35,900 nucleotides of DNA from an uncultured Clostridia bacterium (lineage in GTDB: Bacteria > Bacillota > Clostridia > Oscillospirales > CAG-272). The translations under genes were made by a program, and so were the position numbers. Location of the stretch: assembly GCA_947588825.1 (NCBI GenBank), contig CANPZU010000025.1, positions 1 to 35,900 on the forward strand, read 5' to 3'. Each line of letters begins with the position of its first letter. The first letter of the stretch is position 1. Below are positions 23,859 through 32,166 of this stretch, piece after piece. The notes beneath the pieces are model-generated. The model made no database searches and was not told the origin of the DNA. It saw nothing but the letters and a program-made list of their open reading frames with translations.

Positions 23859-24072
23859 TTTCGCACCTCGTCATTTAGTAATTGCTTGTTTTCAAAAACA
23901 GACGACTTTGTTCACCTTTCCTATATCCTGTCAAAAGACAAAAAAACAGACGGAAATTTTGATATAAACGTAATCTCACTTCGTATGTGATTGTTAATTG
24001 TAGTGTTGAACATCATCTGAATCATCAAAAGTAGAGAGTGAAAATACCAGACGATTGTAGGCAGGTTTGCGC

Positions 24073-25035
24073 TCACTTTCGATAAACCGTTATCAAAATA
24101 TCGCTGTACCGGCCGATATACGCCAAGGAGTCAAAATCCTCACCATATCGCCCGCGAAAATCCTTCATAAGAAGCTCTGTCACGGCCTCGTGGGCCTCTT
24201 TCGGCACATCCGTCTGATCGGAAAATCCGCGGCATAAAAAACGCGGCAAAAAGCCGTCCGACAACTTTGTTTCATATCTTCCCCAATGCCGTATCACCCG
24301 CGTTTCTCGGCTTGCAAACAGCTTACCGCACGCGGCCTCACGGTCAAATCTCCAGCTGTATTTTTTTGGATATATGCCCTTCCGCCCAAGAAGCTCCCAA
24401 TACTTATTATAAAGATTATTAACTATTTCAAAATACAGAAAATTATCCTCAGCCTCATCATCTTGCCCGCCCGGAGCGTCGTCAAGACATACAAATGCCC
24501 CACCCGTTTTGAGCACTCGGCGTATCTCATCAAGCACCTTTTGCGGGTTTGAAATCAAATGCAAAACACTGTTTGCGACGACGGTATCAACGCTTTCGTC
24601 AGCAAGCGGAATATTCAACGCGTTAATTCTGCAAAGCGTCACATTGTCAAGAGAAATATTGAGATGATCGGCTCTTTCTTTAAGAATTTCGAGCATTTTA
24701 TTTGAAATATCTCCAGCGATGATTTTAATACCGCTTTTTGCGCATGGCAAAGTCAGGCAGCCGTCGCCGCAAGCCAAATCAAGAAAAACGCCTTTTCCGC
24801 AGAGCTCGGCGATCTCCCCCGCGGTCAAGCTGTCCGCTTCTTCGATGATGTATTTTCTGTTTCCGGAATACGCCTCGCCGATCTCTTCATAGCCGATGTA
24901 CAGGTCTCCGTCACCGGTCTTGACCGTGTCCGGCGCGTCAGAAAGCTGCCAAATCCCGTTAAAATTCGGCACAGAATATCCGCAGGAACAGACCGGCAAG
25001 GTTATTGAATTGTGACATTTCGGGCAGATGAACAT
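24073..25035 (-). CDS. Class I SAM-dependent methyltransferase with N-terminal zinc ribbon
   Basis: The 320-residue protein starts with a small metal-binding ribbon (Cys4, Cys7, Cys16, Cys18), then a class I methyltransferase fold with motif I FLDLACGDG (84-92), an acidic end of strand 2 (AGDIS, 107-111) and PLADESVDTVVANSVLHLI. The layout recalls RlmA but the ribbon differs, so the substrate is unknown; it could be a small molecule, RNA or protein. The ATG at 25035 is supported by AAAGGA 8 bases upstream and by a promoter whose start point lies inside the longer frame. The gap 23859-24072 before the next gene holds nothing recognisable. Confidence 0.82.
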   Translation of the reverse strand: MFICPKCHNSITLPVCSCGYSVPNFNGIWQLSDAPDTVKTGDGDLYIGYEEIGEAYSGNRKYIIEEADSLTAGEIAELCGKGVFLDLACGDGCLTLPCAKSGIKIIAGDISNKMLEILKERADHLNISLDNVTLCRINALNIPLADESVDTVVANSVLHLISNPQKVLDEIRRVLKTGGAFVCLDDAPGGQDDEAEDNFLYFEIVNNLYNKYWELLGRKGIYPKKYSWRFDREAACGKLFASRETRVIRHWGRYETKLSDGFLPRFLCRGFSDQTDVPKEAHEAVTELLMKDFRGRYGEDFDSLAYIGRYSDILITVYRK

Positions 25036-25082
25036 GGCAAAAATCCTTTCTGTCAAGTGACATTTAATCTGATGATAAAACA

Positions 25083-25111
25083 AGTTTAACATAGCAATGG
25101 TGCATTGTCAA
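25083..25111 (-). promoter_or_regulatory. Promoter of the zinc-ribbon methyltransferase gene
   Basis: On the minus strand a perfect TTGACA (complement of 25106-25111), 17 bases, then TAAACT (complement of 25083-25088) with an extended -10 TG. It shows the methyltransferase need not be cotranscribed with the radical SAM gene. Confidence 0.55.
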
Positions 25112-25126
25112 CATTATTATCCGCAT

Positions 25127-25261
25127 TCACATCGGTGTAAGACCCTGCGGATTCTCGTCCTTTTCAAGCAGTATCTCAAAATCGTTTTCGCGTTCCAACG
25201 ACAGCTCGCGGTTAAACGCTTCCTCGGAGTTTAGCAGTTTTACATCTTCAATATTATCCAC
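25127..25261 (-). CDS. Possible small acidic protein, 44 residues
   Basis: A frame from a GTG at 25261 to TGA at 25127-25129. An ideal GGAGG lies 8 bases upstream, the main reason to believe it is translated. The peptide is very acidic (about 14 Asp and Glu against 4 Lys and Arg), begins DNIEDVKLLNSEEAFN and ends NPQGLTPM. It has no Cys and no obvious cleavage or modification site. It lies between the radical SAM gene and the methyltransferase gene, all on the minus strand. I do not recognise a family. Confidence 0.5.
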   Translation of the reverse strand: MDNIEDVKLLNSEEAFNRELSLERENDFEILLEKDENPQGLTPM

Positions 25262-25330
25262 CAATTCCACCTCCGAAATATTTTTTTTAAAAACAGTTCC
25301 GCTTTTATGCCTTATTTCTCCTATTAGTGA

Positions 25331-25366
25331 GGGAGTAATCTGTTTTCACTTATTCTGATTACTTCC
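25331..25366. other. Hairpin between the radical SAM gene and the small ORF
   Basis: GG and AGTAATC (25331-25340) pair with GATTACT and CC (25357-25366), one mismatch, 16-base loop. No T-run follows at once on the minus strand, so it may be an RNA-processing or weak pause site. Confidence 0.35.
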
Positions 25367-25402
25367 AACGCTGTAGGTGCGCAAACCTCAAAGGGTTAAT
25401 CA

Positions 25403-26173
25403 CTATGTTCCCCATTCGTCTGTCAAAAAAGTAAAACGGGAATCAGCTTTGTATTTTGAATAGAGATTTTGATAATAAGAAAGATCCGCTTCATATAATA
25501 TTTTTAAATACGCATTGTGATATTGCGGGAATTTTTCGTCAATCCACCTGAGTAATTTTTTGTCTTGATTACCGCCGGTCATTACTCTAAGTTTATCAAA
25601 GTAAATCGGAACGGACCGCTCTAATCCCTCAATCATACCGTCTATATTCATAATATACGGAAGAATCGGCGTAATAAAGCACCAAACATCGATGCCGTTT
25701 GCTTTCAGCTCATTTGCCACATGTATGTTTATGTTATCCATGCCTTTATGAACCTGATTGATGTTTGACAGTCCCATCAGTACAGTGGGCGGTGTAAAAA
25801 ATGATTTCAATAAAGGCACATCCTTGAGAATGAGTTCATTATCCGCTTTTGTTGTGATATACACGTGGTTTTTGCACTTGCTGAGGACTTCCAAACATTG
25901 CTGCGTAAGACGGTATGTCTTTTCCAGCTGCATATACGGGTCGCATTTACTTCCGATATAGATATCGTCATCGATATCGCCCAACTGTTGCTTTACCCGA
26001 TCAGCGATATTTATATTTACAAATATATTTTTACCCCATTCTGAATCATTCATCTGAAAACAGTACGGACATTGCAGTTGGCAGCCGGTATACGGATCTA
26101 TTATTATAACATCCGAATTATCCGGCTGTCTTTCTTTCGTAAAAGCATTGTCTACTAAAACTTCTTTTATCAT
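25403..26173 (-). CDS. SPL-like radical SAM protein
   Basis: The 256-residue protein has YTGCQLQCPYCFQM with Cys31, Cys35 and Cys38 in the CX3CX2C spacing that holds the radical-SAM 4Fe-4S cluster. Later parts (YIGSKCDPYMQLEKTYRLTQQCLEVL, VYITTKADNEL, CFITPILPYI) match the family related to spore photoproduct lyase and 'DNA repair photolyase' proteins. Known members repair thymine photoproducts; the activity of this subgroup is not established. AAGGAAG precedes the ATG by 10 bases. The gene starts about 90 bases from the tRNA-Pro remnant and is the last chromosomal gene before the putative island. Confidence 0.85.
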   Translation of the reverse strand: MIKEVLVDNAFTKERQPDNSDVIIIDPYTGCQLQCPYCFQMNDSEWGKNIFVNINIADRVKQQLGDIDDDIYIGSKCDPYMQLEKTYRLTQQCLEVLSKCKNHVYITTKADNELILKDVPLLKSFFTPPTVLMGLSNINQVHKGMDNINIHVANELKANGIDVWCFITPILPYIMNIDGMIEGLERSVPIYFDKLRVMTGGNQDKKLLRWIDEKFPQYHNAYLKILYEADLSYYQNLYSKYKADSRFTFLTDEWGT

Positions 26174-26262
26174 ATGTTTGTCACTTCCTTACATAATGCA
26201 TTGCAAAAAAGAAAGAACCACAATTTTAATATACTCTTATATCGGAATCGTGATCCTTATTG

Positions 26263-26307
26263 TGGTCGGAGTGGGGAGACTTGAACTCCGTGCCTCCTGG
26301 TCCCAAA
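26263..26307 (-). other. 3' half of a tRNA-Pro gene: probable integration (att) site
   Basis: Read on the minus strand, these 45 bases start at the anticodon loop TTTGGGA (anticodon TGG), then the 3' anticodon stem CCAGG, a variable loop, a T-arm with TTCAAGT, the 3' acceptor strand CACTCCG and the discriminator-CCA end ACCA. The 5' half is absent: the bases before it do not pair with CCAGG or CACTCCG. Site-specific recombinases often cut tRNA genes in the anticodon or T loop and leave such a 3' copy. Direction implies that the inserted DNA lies at higher coordinates. Confidence 0.8.
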
Positions 26308-26340
26308 TAGCGGTTGGTATATTTTTCCTACCCTTTCAGG

Positions 26341-26414
26341 CGTTTTCCGACCTTTTCCGCTCGGAAAACGATGGTCGGCGCTCTTGTTTCCGATGTCTCC
26401 GCTCCCTCCGGAGC
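26341..26414. repeat. Inverted and direct repeats next to the att-like site
   Basis: CGTTTTCCGA (26341-26350) is the perfect complement of TCGGAAAACG (26361-26370). TTTTCCG occurs twice in direct order (26343-26349, 26353-26359). GCTCC (26401-26405) pairs with GGAGC (26410-26414). Such clusters beside a tRNA remnant can be recombinase or excisionase binding sites. No open frame with a ribosome binding site is seen between 26308 and 26599. Confidence 0.4.
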
Positions 26415-26535
26415 AGTCTGTGGGATAAAATGTGGTCAGGAAAAGCTTCCTAAGTCGTTTCGTCGTCCAAAAAATCTTTTGTTTTCAACATTCTATCACT
26501 GAATTTACGAGAAGTCAAACCGCCACCCGTCAAAA

Positions 26536-26561
26536 TCTGCGCCGCTGTAAACAAAGAAATA
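26536..26561 (+). repeat. Left copy of a 26-base direct repeat flanking the Fic/RM module
   Basis: Compared with 35465-35490 it has 23 of 26 identical bases, including the perfect 15-base core GTAAACAAAGAAATA. The similarity does not extend further either way. Confidence 0.5.
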
Positions 26562-26599
26562 CGGAACACATGATCGATACTCTTTCTGCCGACCGATAT

Positions 26600-27646
26600 T
26601 CAGTTCGCCCTGTAATAACAGGTACTTTTTCCCTTGCCTTCCCGTTTCAGCTCACCGGAGGTAACCAGTTTGCGCAACGCCCCCTCCACGGAACTCACGC
26701 TGAGAGCAGGGCACAGTTCCCGAATGTCCTGCTTTGTAAAACGCCCGACCTTGTTTTCCGCCGCCCGTCTTACTGTTTCCAGCGCAGACAACTTTGTTTC
26801 AACCAAAGCAAACCGTTCTGCAAAGTCCTTATAGGCGGCAAGGATCGTTCCCAGCAGATATTTGATAAACGGAACGACGTCCTCCTTGCCCTCGTGCCAA
26901 CCGCTTTGCGTCTTGCCGAGCGCATCGTAATACAAATCTTTGTTTTTTGCGATCTTCGCTTCCAGCGAAATATATTTTCCCACATAGAAACCGCTTTGAT
27001 AGAGCAGCAGCGTCGTAAGCAATCGACTCATTCTGCCGTTTCCGTCGTTGAAGGGGTGAATGCAGAGAAAGTCGTGAATGAAAACAGGAATCGCAAGGAG
27101 CGGCTCGACTTCCGCGTTGCCGATCACGCGGTTGTATTCCGCACAGATTTTGTCCAGCGCCTCCGACGTTTCATGGGGCGGTAGCGGCGTAAACAGGATT
27201 TCCGTGTGTCCGTCGGGGTGGGCCTCGCTGATATAATTTTGTACGTTTTTCGTTCTGCCCGCCATGGGATTGTTCAAGTGGCCATACAGAATTTTATGAA
27301 GCTGGAGAATATAGTTTTGCGTGATCGGGATCACATCAAAGTTCTCATGAATCAGGTTCAGGACGTCGCGGTATCCGGCGATCTCCTGCTCGTCCCGGTT
27401 CCTCGGCGCGGTTTTCTCCTCAACCAACTGTCGAATGCGCGTATTGGTCGTGACGATCCCTTCGATTGCGTTGGAAGCCTCGGTGCTTTGTATCTTGGCG
27501 ATCTCCACCAGCTTCTCAAGTTCCGCCGGACGCTGCTTCAGATATATCTCCTGCTTTCCGGCTTCCTTATAAATCGCGGCGATCAATCCGAGGACTTCGG
27601 AATCCCATGTTTGATTTTTGATTGCCGCGTAGTCAAACGCTCTCAT
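26600..27646 (-). CDS. Fic-family AMP-transferase with C-terminal winged helix
   Basis: Fic enzymes transfer AMP (or another nucleotide part) to a hydroxyl of a target protein. The 348-residue product carries an N-terminal inhibitory helix with SNAIEG (58-63, the S/TxxxEG/N signature), a Fic_N region, the catalytic loop HPFNDGNGRMSR (197-208) with His197, and a C-terminal winged helix (about 300-345, VGRFTKQDIRELCPALSVSSVEGALRKLV). The complete active site suggests a working, self-inhibited enzyme. GAGG lies 8 bases before the ATG at 27646. It is divergent from a second Fic gene. The target is unknown. Confidence 0.92.
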   Translation of the reverse strand: MRAFDYAAIKNQTWDSEVLGLIAAIYKEAGKQEIYLKQRPAELEKLVEIAKIQSTEASNAIEGIVTTNTRIRQLVEEKTAPRNRDEQEIAGYRDVLNLIHENFDVIPITQNYILQLHKILYGHLNNPMAGRTKNVQNYISEAHPDGHTEILFTPLPPHETSEALDKICAEYNRVIGNAEVEPLLAIPVFIHDFLCIHPFNDGNGRMSRLLTTLLLYQSGFYVGKYISLEAKIAKNKDLYYDALGKTQSGWHEGKEDVVPFIKYLLGTILAAYKDFAERFALVETKLSALETVRRAAENKVGRFTKQDIRELCPALSVSSVEGALRKLVTSGELKREGKGKSTCYYRAN

Positions 27647-27673
27647 TTGCTTCACCTCTGTTTTTTCGCTTAA

Positions 27674-27702
27674 ATTATATCATAAATTAAGGGAAATGTC
27701 AA
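27674..27702 (-). promoter_or_regulatory. Consensus promoter of the minus-strand Fic gene
   Basis: On the minus strand a perfect TTGACA (complement of 27697-27702), 17 bases, and a perfect TATAAT (complement of 27674-27679). The spacer is filled by the repeat TAAATTAAGGGAAA (27683-27696). Confidence 0.85.
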
Positions 27703-27749
27703 TACCTTGCGAGAATATTCCCTCAATAACATCCTAAATTTAAGGGAAA
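27683..27749. promoter_or_regulatory. Paired operator-like direct repeats in the Fic promoter region
   Basis: TAAATTAAGGGAAA (27683-27696) recurs as TAAATTTAAGGGAAA (27735-27749), one extra T, with start points 52 bases apart, about five helical turns. The first lies exactly between -35 and -10. This is the layout of a repressor that loops or binds cooperatively. The winged helix of the Fic protein or the helix-turn-helix of its divergent neighbour could bind it. Confidence 0.5.
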
Positions 27750-27818
27750 CATTCTGAAATCTAAAAAAATCACATGCCGTTAACGGCAAACAATTCAATG
27801 TATTTTCATATTTACCTA

Positions 27819-27847
27819 TTGCTTTTTTGCCGATAATATGATATACT
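27819..27847 (+). promoter_or_regulatory. Promoter of the plus-strand Fic gene and perhaps the RM operon
   Basis: TTGCTT (27819-27824), 17 bases, TATACT (27842-27847), followed by the ribosome binding site GGGAGGTG. The start point would be only about 20 bases from the ATG. Confidence 0.5.
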
Positions 27848-27872
27848 ATAAGCGTAGCATGGGAGGTGCGGT

Positions 27873-28760
27873 ATGAACTATTTATCCGTAAAAGAAATCG
27901 CGGCGCTTTGGAAGGTGTCCGAGCGCAGCGTTCGCAATTACTGCGCGACAGGCCGCGTTCCCGGCGCGTTCCTCACCGGCAAGACTTGGAATATCCCCGA
28001 AAATGCCGAGAAACCCGAACGGAGCAATAAAAGAGCAACGGCGCGCACCTTGCTTTCGGTTCTGCAAGAGGAAAAGAACGGACAGATCCGCAGCGGGATC
28101 TACCATAAAGTCCAGATCGAACTGACCTACAATTCCAACCGCATCGAGGGCAACCGCCTCACCCACGACCAGACCCGCTATATCTTTGAAACCAGTACCG
28201 TCGGCGTCACCGACGAGAGCATCCGCGTGGACGATATTATCGAAACGGCCAACCATTTCCGCTGTATTGACGAGATTATCGACAGCGCAAAGCTGCGGTT
28301 AAGCGAGAAGTGGATCAAGCATCTGCACCTGCTGCTCAAAACCGGCACGGGAGACGCTAAAAAGGATTGGTTCGCCGTGGGCGATTACAAAAAACTGCCC
28401 AATGAGGTCGGCGGCATGGAAACGACGCTGCCGGAGGACGTGCCCGCCGAGATGAAGCGGCTGCTTGACTACTACAACGGCAAGGAAACCGTCACGCTTG
28501 ACGACCTCCTCGATTTTCACGTTCGGTTTGAGCGTATTCACCCTTTCCAAGACGGCAACGGCCGCGTCGGACGGCTGATCCTGTTCAAGGAGTGCTTGAA
28601 GCACGACATCGTCCCCTTCATCATCGAAGACGAGATCAAGCTGTTCTATTACCGCGGGCTGAAAGAATGGCCGCGCGAGAAGGGTTACCTCACCGACACC
28701 TGCCTTTCGGCGCAGGACAGGTTCAAGAAGTATTTGAAGTATTTCAGGATAGTTTATTGA
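27873..28760 (+). CDS. Fic-family protein with N-terminal helix-turn-helix
   Basis: The 295-residue protein joins an excisionase/MerR-like helix-turn-helix (1-50: YLSVKEIAALWKVSERSVRNYC, GKTWNIPENAEKP) to a Fic domain. The inhibitory motif is SNRIEG (88-93) and the catalytic loop HPFQDGNGRVGR (223-234) with His223. All key residues are present. The DNA-binding head suggests control of its own promoter or of the divergent Fic gene. GGGAGGTG precedes the ATG. hsdM follows after 27 bases, so it is probably the first gene of the restriction-modification transcript. Confidence 0.9.
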   Translation: MNYLSVKEIAALWKVSERSVRNYCATGRVPGAFLTGKTWNIPENAEKPERSNKRATARTLLSVLQEEKNGQIRSGIYHKVQIELTYNSNRIEGNRLTHDQTRYIFETSTVGVTDESIRVDDIIETANHFRCIDEIIDSAKLRLSEKWIKHLHLLLKTGTGDAKKDWFAVGDYKKLPNEVGGMETTLPEDVPAEMKRLLDYYNGKETVTLDDLLDFHVRFERIHPFQDGNGRVGRLILFKECLKHDIVPFIIEDEIKLFYYRGLKEWPREKGYLTDTCLSAQDRFKKYLKYFRIVY

Positions 28761-28787
28761 GATTAAATTAAGGAGAAGAGGCTAATT

Positions 28788-30914
28788 ATGGCAGATAGAA
28801 AAATAATTGACGCGATGTGGGATGATTCCCCGGTCGATGTTACCACGGAAGTAAACTTCATATGGTCTATCGCAAACAAGCTGCGCGGGCCGTATCAAAG
28901 CGACAAATATAAGGACGTCATCATCCCCATGACAATCATCCGGCGCTTCGAGTGCGCCCTTGCTCCTACGAAAAAGGCAGTTGTGGAGCAGTATGAAAAG
29001 GACCCTACTTTTCCTGCAAAGGCGATGTATCGAATCTCCGGCTTTCCGTTTTACAACACGAGCCGGTACGACTTGGCGGAGCTGGTGAACGATACCGATC
29101 ATCTCGCCGCCAACTTCAAAAGCTACATTCAAGGCTTCTCCCCAAACGTGCAGGAGATCATCTCCTCCAACGAGCGTGGACTTGATTTCTATAAGCAGAT
29201 CGACAAGATGGACAAGAACAATAGGCTGCTCTCCGTGATCAAAGCCTTCTCGGAGCTCGATCTCGATCCGCGCACCATTGACAATGTGAAGATGGGGTAT
29301 ATTTTCGAGGAGCTGATTCGCAAATTCTCCGAAAACGCCGAGGCCGGCGACCACTACACCGGGCGCGACATCATCAAGCTCATGGTTAATATTCTGCTTG
29401 CCGAGGGCTGCGACGACATCTTTGACGACGGCAAGGTCATCACCATACTCGATCAGGCGTGCGGCACGGGCGGTATGCTCTCCACTGGGTACAACTTCAT
29501 CAAGCGTTACAATCCCACCGCAGACGTGCGGCTGTTCGGTCAGGAGATTAATCCGGAATCTTATGCGATGTGCCTTGCGGAAATGCTCATCAAGGGGCAG
29601 AATGCGGAGAACATCTGCTATCAGGACACCATGAAAGCAGACCGCTTCAGAAATACGAAGATGCGGTTCGTCTTGGAAAATCCGCCGTTTGGACAGGCAT
29701 GGGGCGGCAAAGATGCGCCCGAAGGCGTGGAAGACGCCGTTAACGCGGAGCATAAAAAGGGCTTTGACGGTCGCTGGGGCGCGGGGCTGCCCGCCTCCGG
29801 CGATATGCAGATGCTGTTCCTGCAATCCGCCGTTGACAAAATGGACGACGCCCTCGGCCGCTGCGCCATCATCGAAAACGGCAGCCCGCTCTTTACCGGC
29901 GGCACCGCGTCGGGGGAGAGTCAAATCCGCCGTTGGCTGCTCGAGCAGGACTTGATCGAAGCAATCATTGCCCTGCCCACCGACCTTTTCTACAACACGG
30001 GTATTGCCACCTACATATGGGTGCTGTCCAAAAACAAGCGGCAGGAGCGTAAAGGCAAGATACAGCTCATCGACGCCGGCCAAATATTTCACAAGCTCCG
30101 CAAGGCGCTCGGCAACAAGCGCAACGAAATTTCCCCGGAGGATCGCTCAACTATCACCAAGCTATACGCGAATTTTGAGGAAACCGAGGTCAGCAAAATT
30201 TATAAAAACGAGGAGTTCATCTACCGCGAATACACGGTGATGCAGCCCCTCCAGCGCAGCTATGCCATCACGCAGGAGCGCATAACTGCCATGCTCTCCA
30301 AAGGGAGTTTGTCGGCGCTTTATGACGAGGCGAAGGTAAACGAGCTTGAAAATGCTGAGGAGCTGACAGGCAAGGATCAAAAGAAGCTGGAGGGCTACAT
30401 AAACAACAAGCCGGTTTATGATGCTATCGTCGCCGCGTTGGAGGCCGCCGTATCGGAGGAAATTTTCTATTCTCTCGCCGCCTTCATGCCTGTTTTGACA
30501 AAGGCGCTGGCGCAAGCAACTGCCGACAAAAAGCTGATCGAAAAAATCGCGGACGGACTTTCTGTGATGGACAAGCAGGCGGAGATCCAGCGCGACCGCA
30601 AGGGTGAGATCATCTATGACAAGGAGACGAAGGACACAGAGATCGTCAAATTCGAGGAGGACATCAACACCTACATGGCACGCGAGGTGCTGCCCCACAT
30701 CCCGGACGCCAAGGCGTTCTTCGAGGAAAACCTCTCCGCGAAAAAGCCCGTGATCAAGATCGGCGCGGAGATACCTTTCACGCGGTATTTCTACAAATAT
30801 CAGCAGCCCACACCGAGCGAGGAACTGGAAGCCCGGTTTATGGAACTGGAACTTTCCGTATCCGAGCGCGTGGCAAAGCTGTTTGAAGGAGGTGACGGAC
30901 GATGCGGGGAATGA
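28788..30914 (+). CDS. hsdM: Type I restriction-modification DNA methyltransferase subunit HsdM
   Basis: The N6-adenine methyltransferase subunit. Two copies with one HsdS form the methylase that marks host DNA and, with HsdR, the restriction complex. The 708 residues include the HsdM N-terminal helical domain (about 15-150), the SAM motif I DQACGTGG (222-229), the catalytic NPPF (298-301), and a C-terminal region longer than in classical 500-residue HsdM proteins, with a helical segment near 530-640. GGAGAAGAGG lies before the ATG. The stop overlaps hsdS by 13 bases, so translation is coupled. Confidence 0.95.
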   Translation: MADRKIIDAMWDDSPVDVTTEVNFIWSIANKLRGPYQSDKYKDVIIPMTIIRRFECALAPTKKAVVEQYEKDPTFPAKAMYRISGFPFYNTSRYDLAELVNDTDHLAANFKSYIQGFSPNVQEIISSNERGLDFYKQIDKMDKNNRLLSVIKAFSELDLDPRTIDNVKMGYIFEELIRKFSENAEAGDHYTGRDIIKLMVNILLAEGCDDIFDDGKVITILDQACGTGGMLSTGYNFIKRYNPTADVRLFGQEINPESYAMCLAEMLIKGQNAENICYQDTMKADRFRNTKMRFVLENPPFGQAWGGKDAPEGVEDAVNAEHKKGFDGRWGAGLPASGDMQMLFLQSAVDKMDDALGRCAIIENGSPLFTGGTASGESQIRRWLLEQDLIEAIIALPTDLFYNTGIATYIWVLSKNKRQERKGKIQLIDAGQIFHKLRKALGNKRNEISPEDRSTITKLYANFEETEVSKIYKNEEFIYREYTVMQPLQRSYAITQERITAMLSKGSLSALYDEAKVNELENAEELTGKDQKKLEGYINNKPVYDAIVAALEAAVSEEIFYSLAAFMPVLTKALAQATADKKLIEKIADGLSVMDKQAEIQRDRKGEIIYDKETKDTEIVKFEEDINTYMAREVLPHIPDAKAFFEENLSAKKPVIKIGAEIPFTRYFYKYQQPTPSEELEARFMELELSVSERVAKLFEGGDGRCGE

Positions 30915-32164
30915 AAGACAGCGGGATTGAATGGATAAAGAGCATCCCTATGTTGTGGAATGTTCACCCAATATATTACTATTTCATCGAACATAAGCAA
31001 AGGAATTATTTTGGAGACGAATCTAATTTGCTTTCTCTGAGCTATGGTAGAATAGTCCGAAAAGATATAAATACATCTGAAGGGCTACTCCCTGAAAACT
31101 TTAATGGATACAATATTGTATCAAAGGGTGACATTGTTCTTAGGCTGACTGACCTTCAAAATGATAAAAGGAGTCTAAGGACAGGCTTAGTCAAAGAGCG
31201 GGGCATAATTACATCGGCGTATGTTACTATTCGTCCAAAGAAGCAAATCAATTCAAATTATTTTTACTACTTATTGTACGCCTACGATGTCGTAAAAGTA
31301 TTATATAATATGGGAAATGGTGTTAGGCAGGGCTTGAATTACGGAGAACTTTCAAAATTACATTTGATTGAACCGCCCCTATCTGAGCAGCACCGTATCG
31401 CTTCTTTCCTCGACGCCAAATGCGCCGAAATTGACGCGCTGACCACCGACATTCAGGCGCAGATCGACACGCTTGAACTGTACAAGCGTTCCGTCATCAC
31501 CGAGGCGGTTACAAAGGGGTTGAACTCCGATGCAGAGATGAAGGACAGCGGGATACAATGGCTTGGAAAAGTTCCTATAAACTGGAAGATAGAAAATCCA
31601 AAATATCATTTTGTGCAAAGGCAGGATCGGGCTACAAGAGACTTAAAACAGCTCACGGCATCTCAAAAATACGGAGTCATATCCCAAGAGGAATATATGG
31701 ATTTGACCGGTGCAAAAGTAGTAACTGTCCAAAAAGATTTCGATATTTTGAAAAAAGTCTGTGCCGGAGATTTTGTTATTCACATGAGAAGTTTTCAGGG
31801 AGGATTGGAATACAGTACACGGACAGGAAGCATCAGTTCAGCTTATGTAATGCTTATCCCCAAGGAGACTATTTTCGAGCCGAGATATTATCGCTGGTTT
31901 TTTAAGTCGCCCGCCTATATTGATGCACTGAGCAGTACATCCAATCTTGTTAGGGATGGACAGGCCATGAGATGGGCTAACTTCATTCAGTTACCTATTC
32001 CTATCCCTCCAGAAAATGAACAACGTGCGATTGCCGATTTCCTTGATGCCAAATGTGCCCAGATTGATGAAATCATTGCCCAAAAGCGCGAACAGATCAG
32101 CACAATCGAAGAATACAAAAAATCACTCATCTTTGAGTATGTAACAGGAAAGAAGGAAGTGTAA
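30902..32164 (+). CDS. hsdS: Type I restriction-modification specificity subunit HsdS
   Basis: HsdS reads the two halves of the target sequence. The 420 residues show two tandem target-recognition domains (about 20-157 and 228-365). Each is introduced by a near-identical segment (MKDSGIEW and MKDSGIQW) and closed by a conserved helix (LSEQHRIASFLDAKCAEIDAL at 160-180 and the similar ENEQRAIADFLDAKCAQIDEI). These long helices set the spacing of the DNA site. AGGAGG lies 9 bases before the ATG at 30902. The domains themselves are AT-richer than hsdM and hsdR around them, consistent with domain swapping. The recognition sequence cannot be predicted. Confidence 0.95.
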   Translation: MRGMKDSGIEWIKSIPMLWNVHPIYYYFIEHKQRNYFGDESNLLSLSYGRIVRKDINTSEGLLPENFNGYNIVSKGDIVLRLTDLQNDKRSLRTGLVKERGIITSAYVTIRPKKQINSNYFYYLLYAYDVVKVLYNMGNGVRQGLNYGELSKLHLIEPPLSEQHRIASFLDAKCAEIDALTTDIQAQIDTLELYKRSVITEAVTKGLNSDAEMKDSGIQWLGKVPINWKIENPKYHFVQRQDRATRDLKQLTASQKYGVISQEEYMDLTGAKVVTVQKDFDILKKVCAGDFVIHMRSFQGGLEYSTRTGSISSAYVMLIPKETIFEPRYYRWFFKSPAYIDALSSTSNLVRDGQAMRWANFIQLPIPIPPENEQRAIADFLDAKCAQIDEIIAQKREQISTIEEYKKSLIFEYVTGKKEV

Positions 32165-32166
32165 AC

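Noticed and set aside
28782-30092. 436-codon minus-strand frame over hsdM
   Set aside because: Antisense to the catalytic motifs of hsdM; no ribosome binding site.
30902-32164. Phase-variable (invertible) hsdS locus
   Set aside because: No second hsdS, no partial hsdS copy and no recombinase gene are present in the window.
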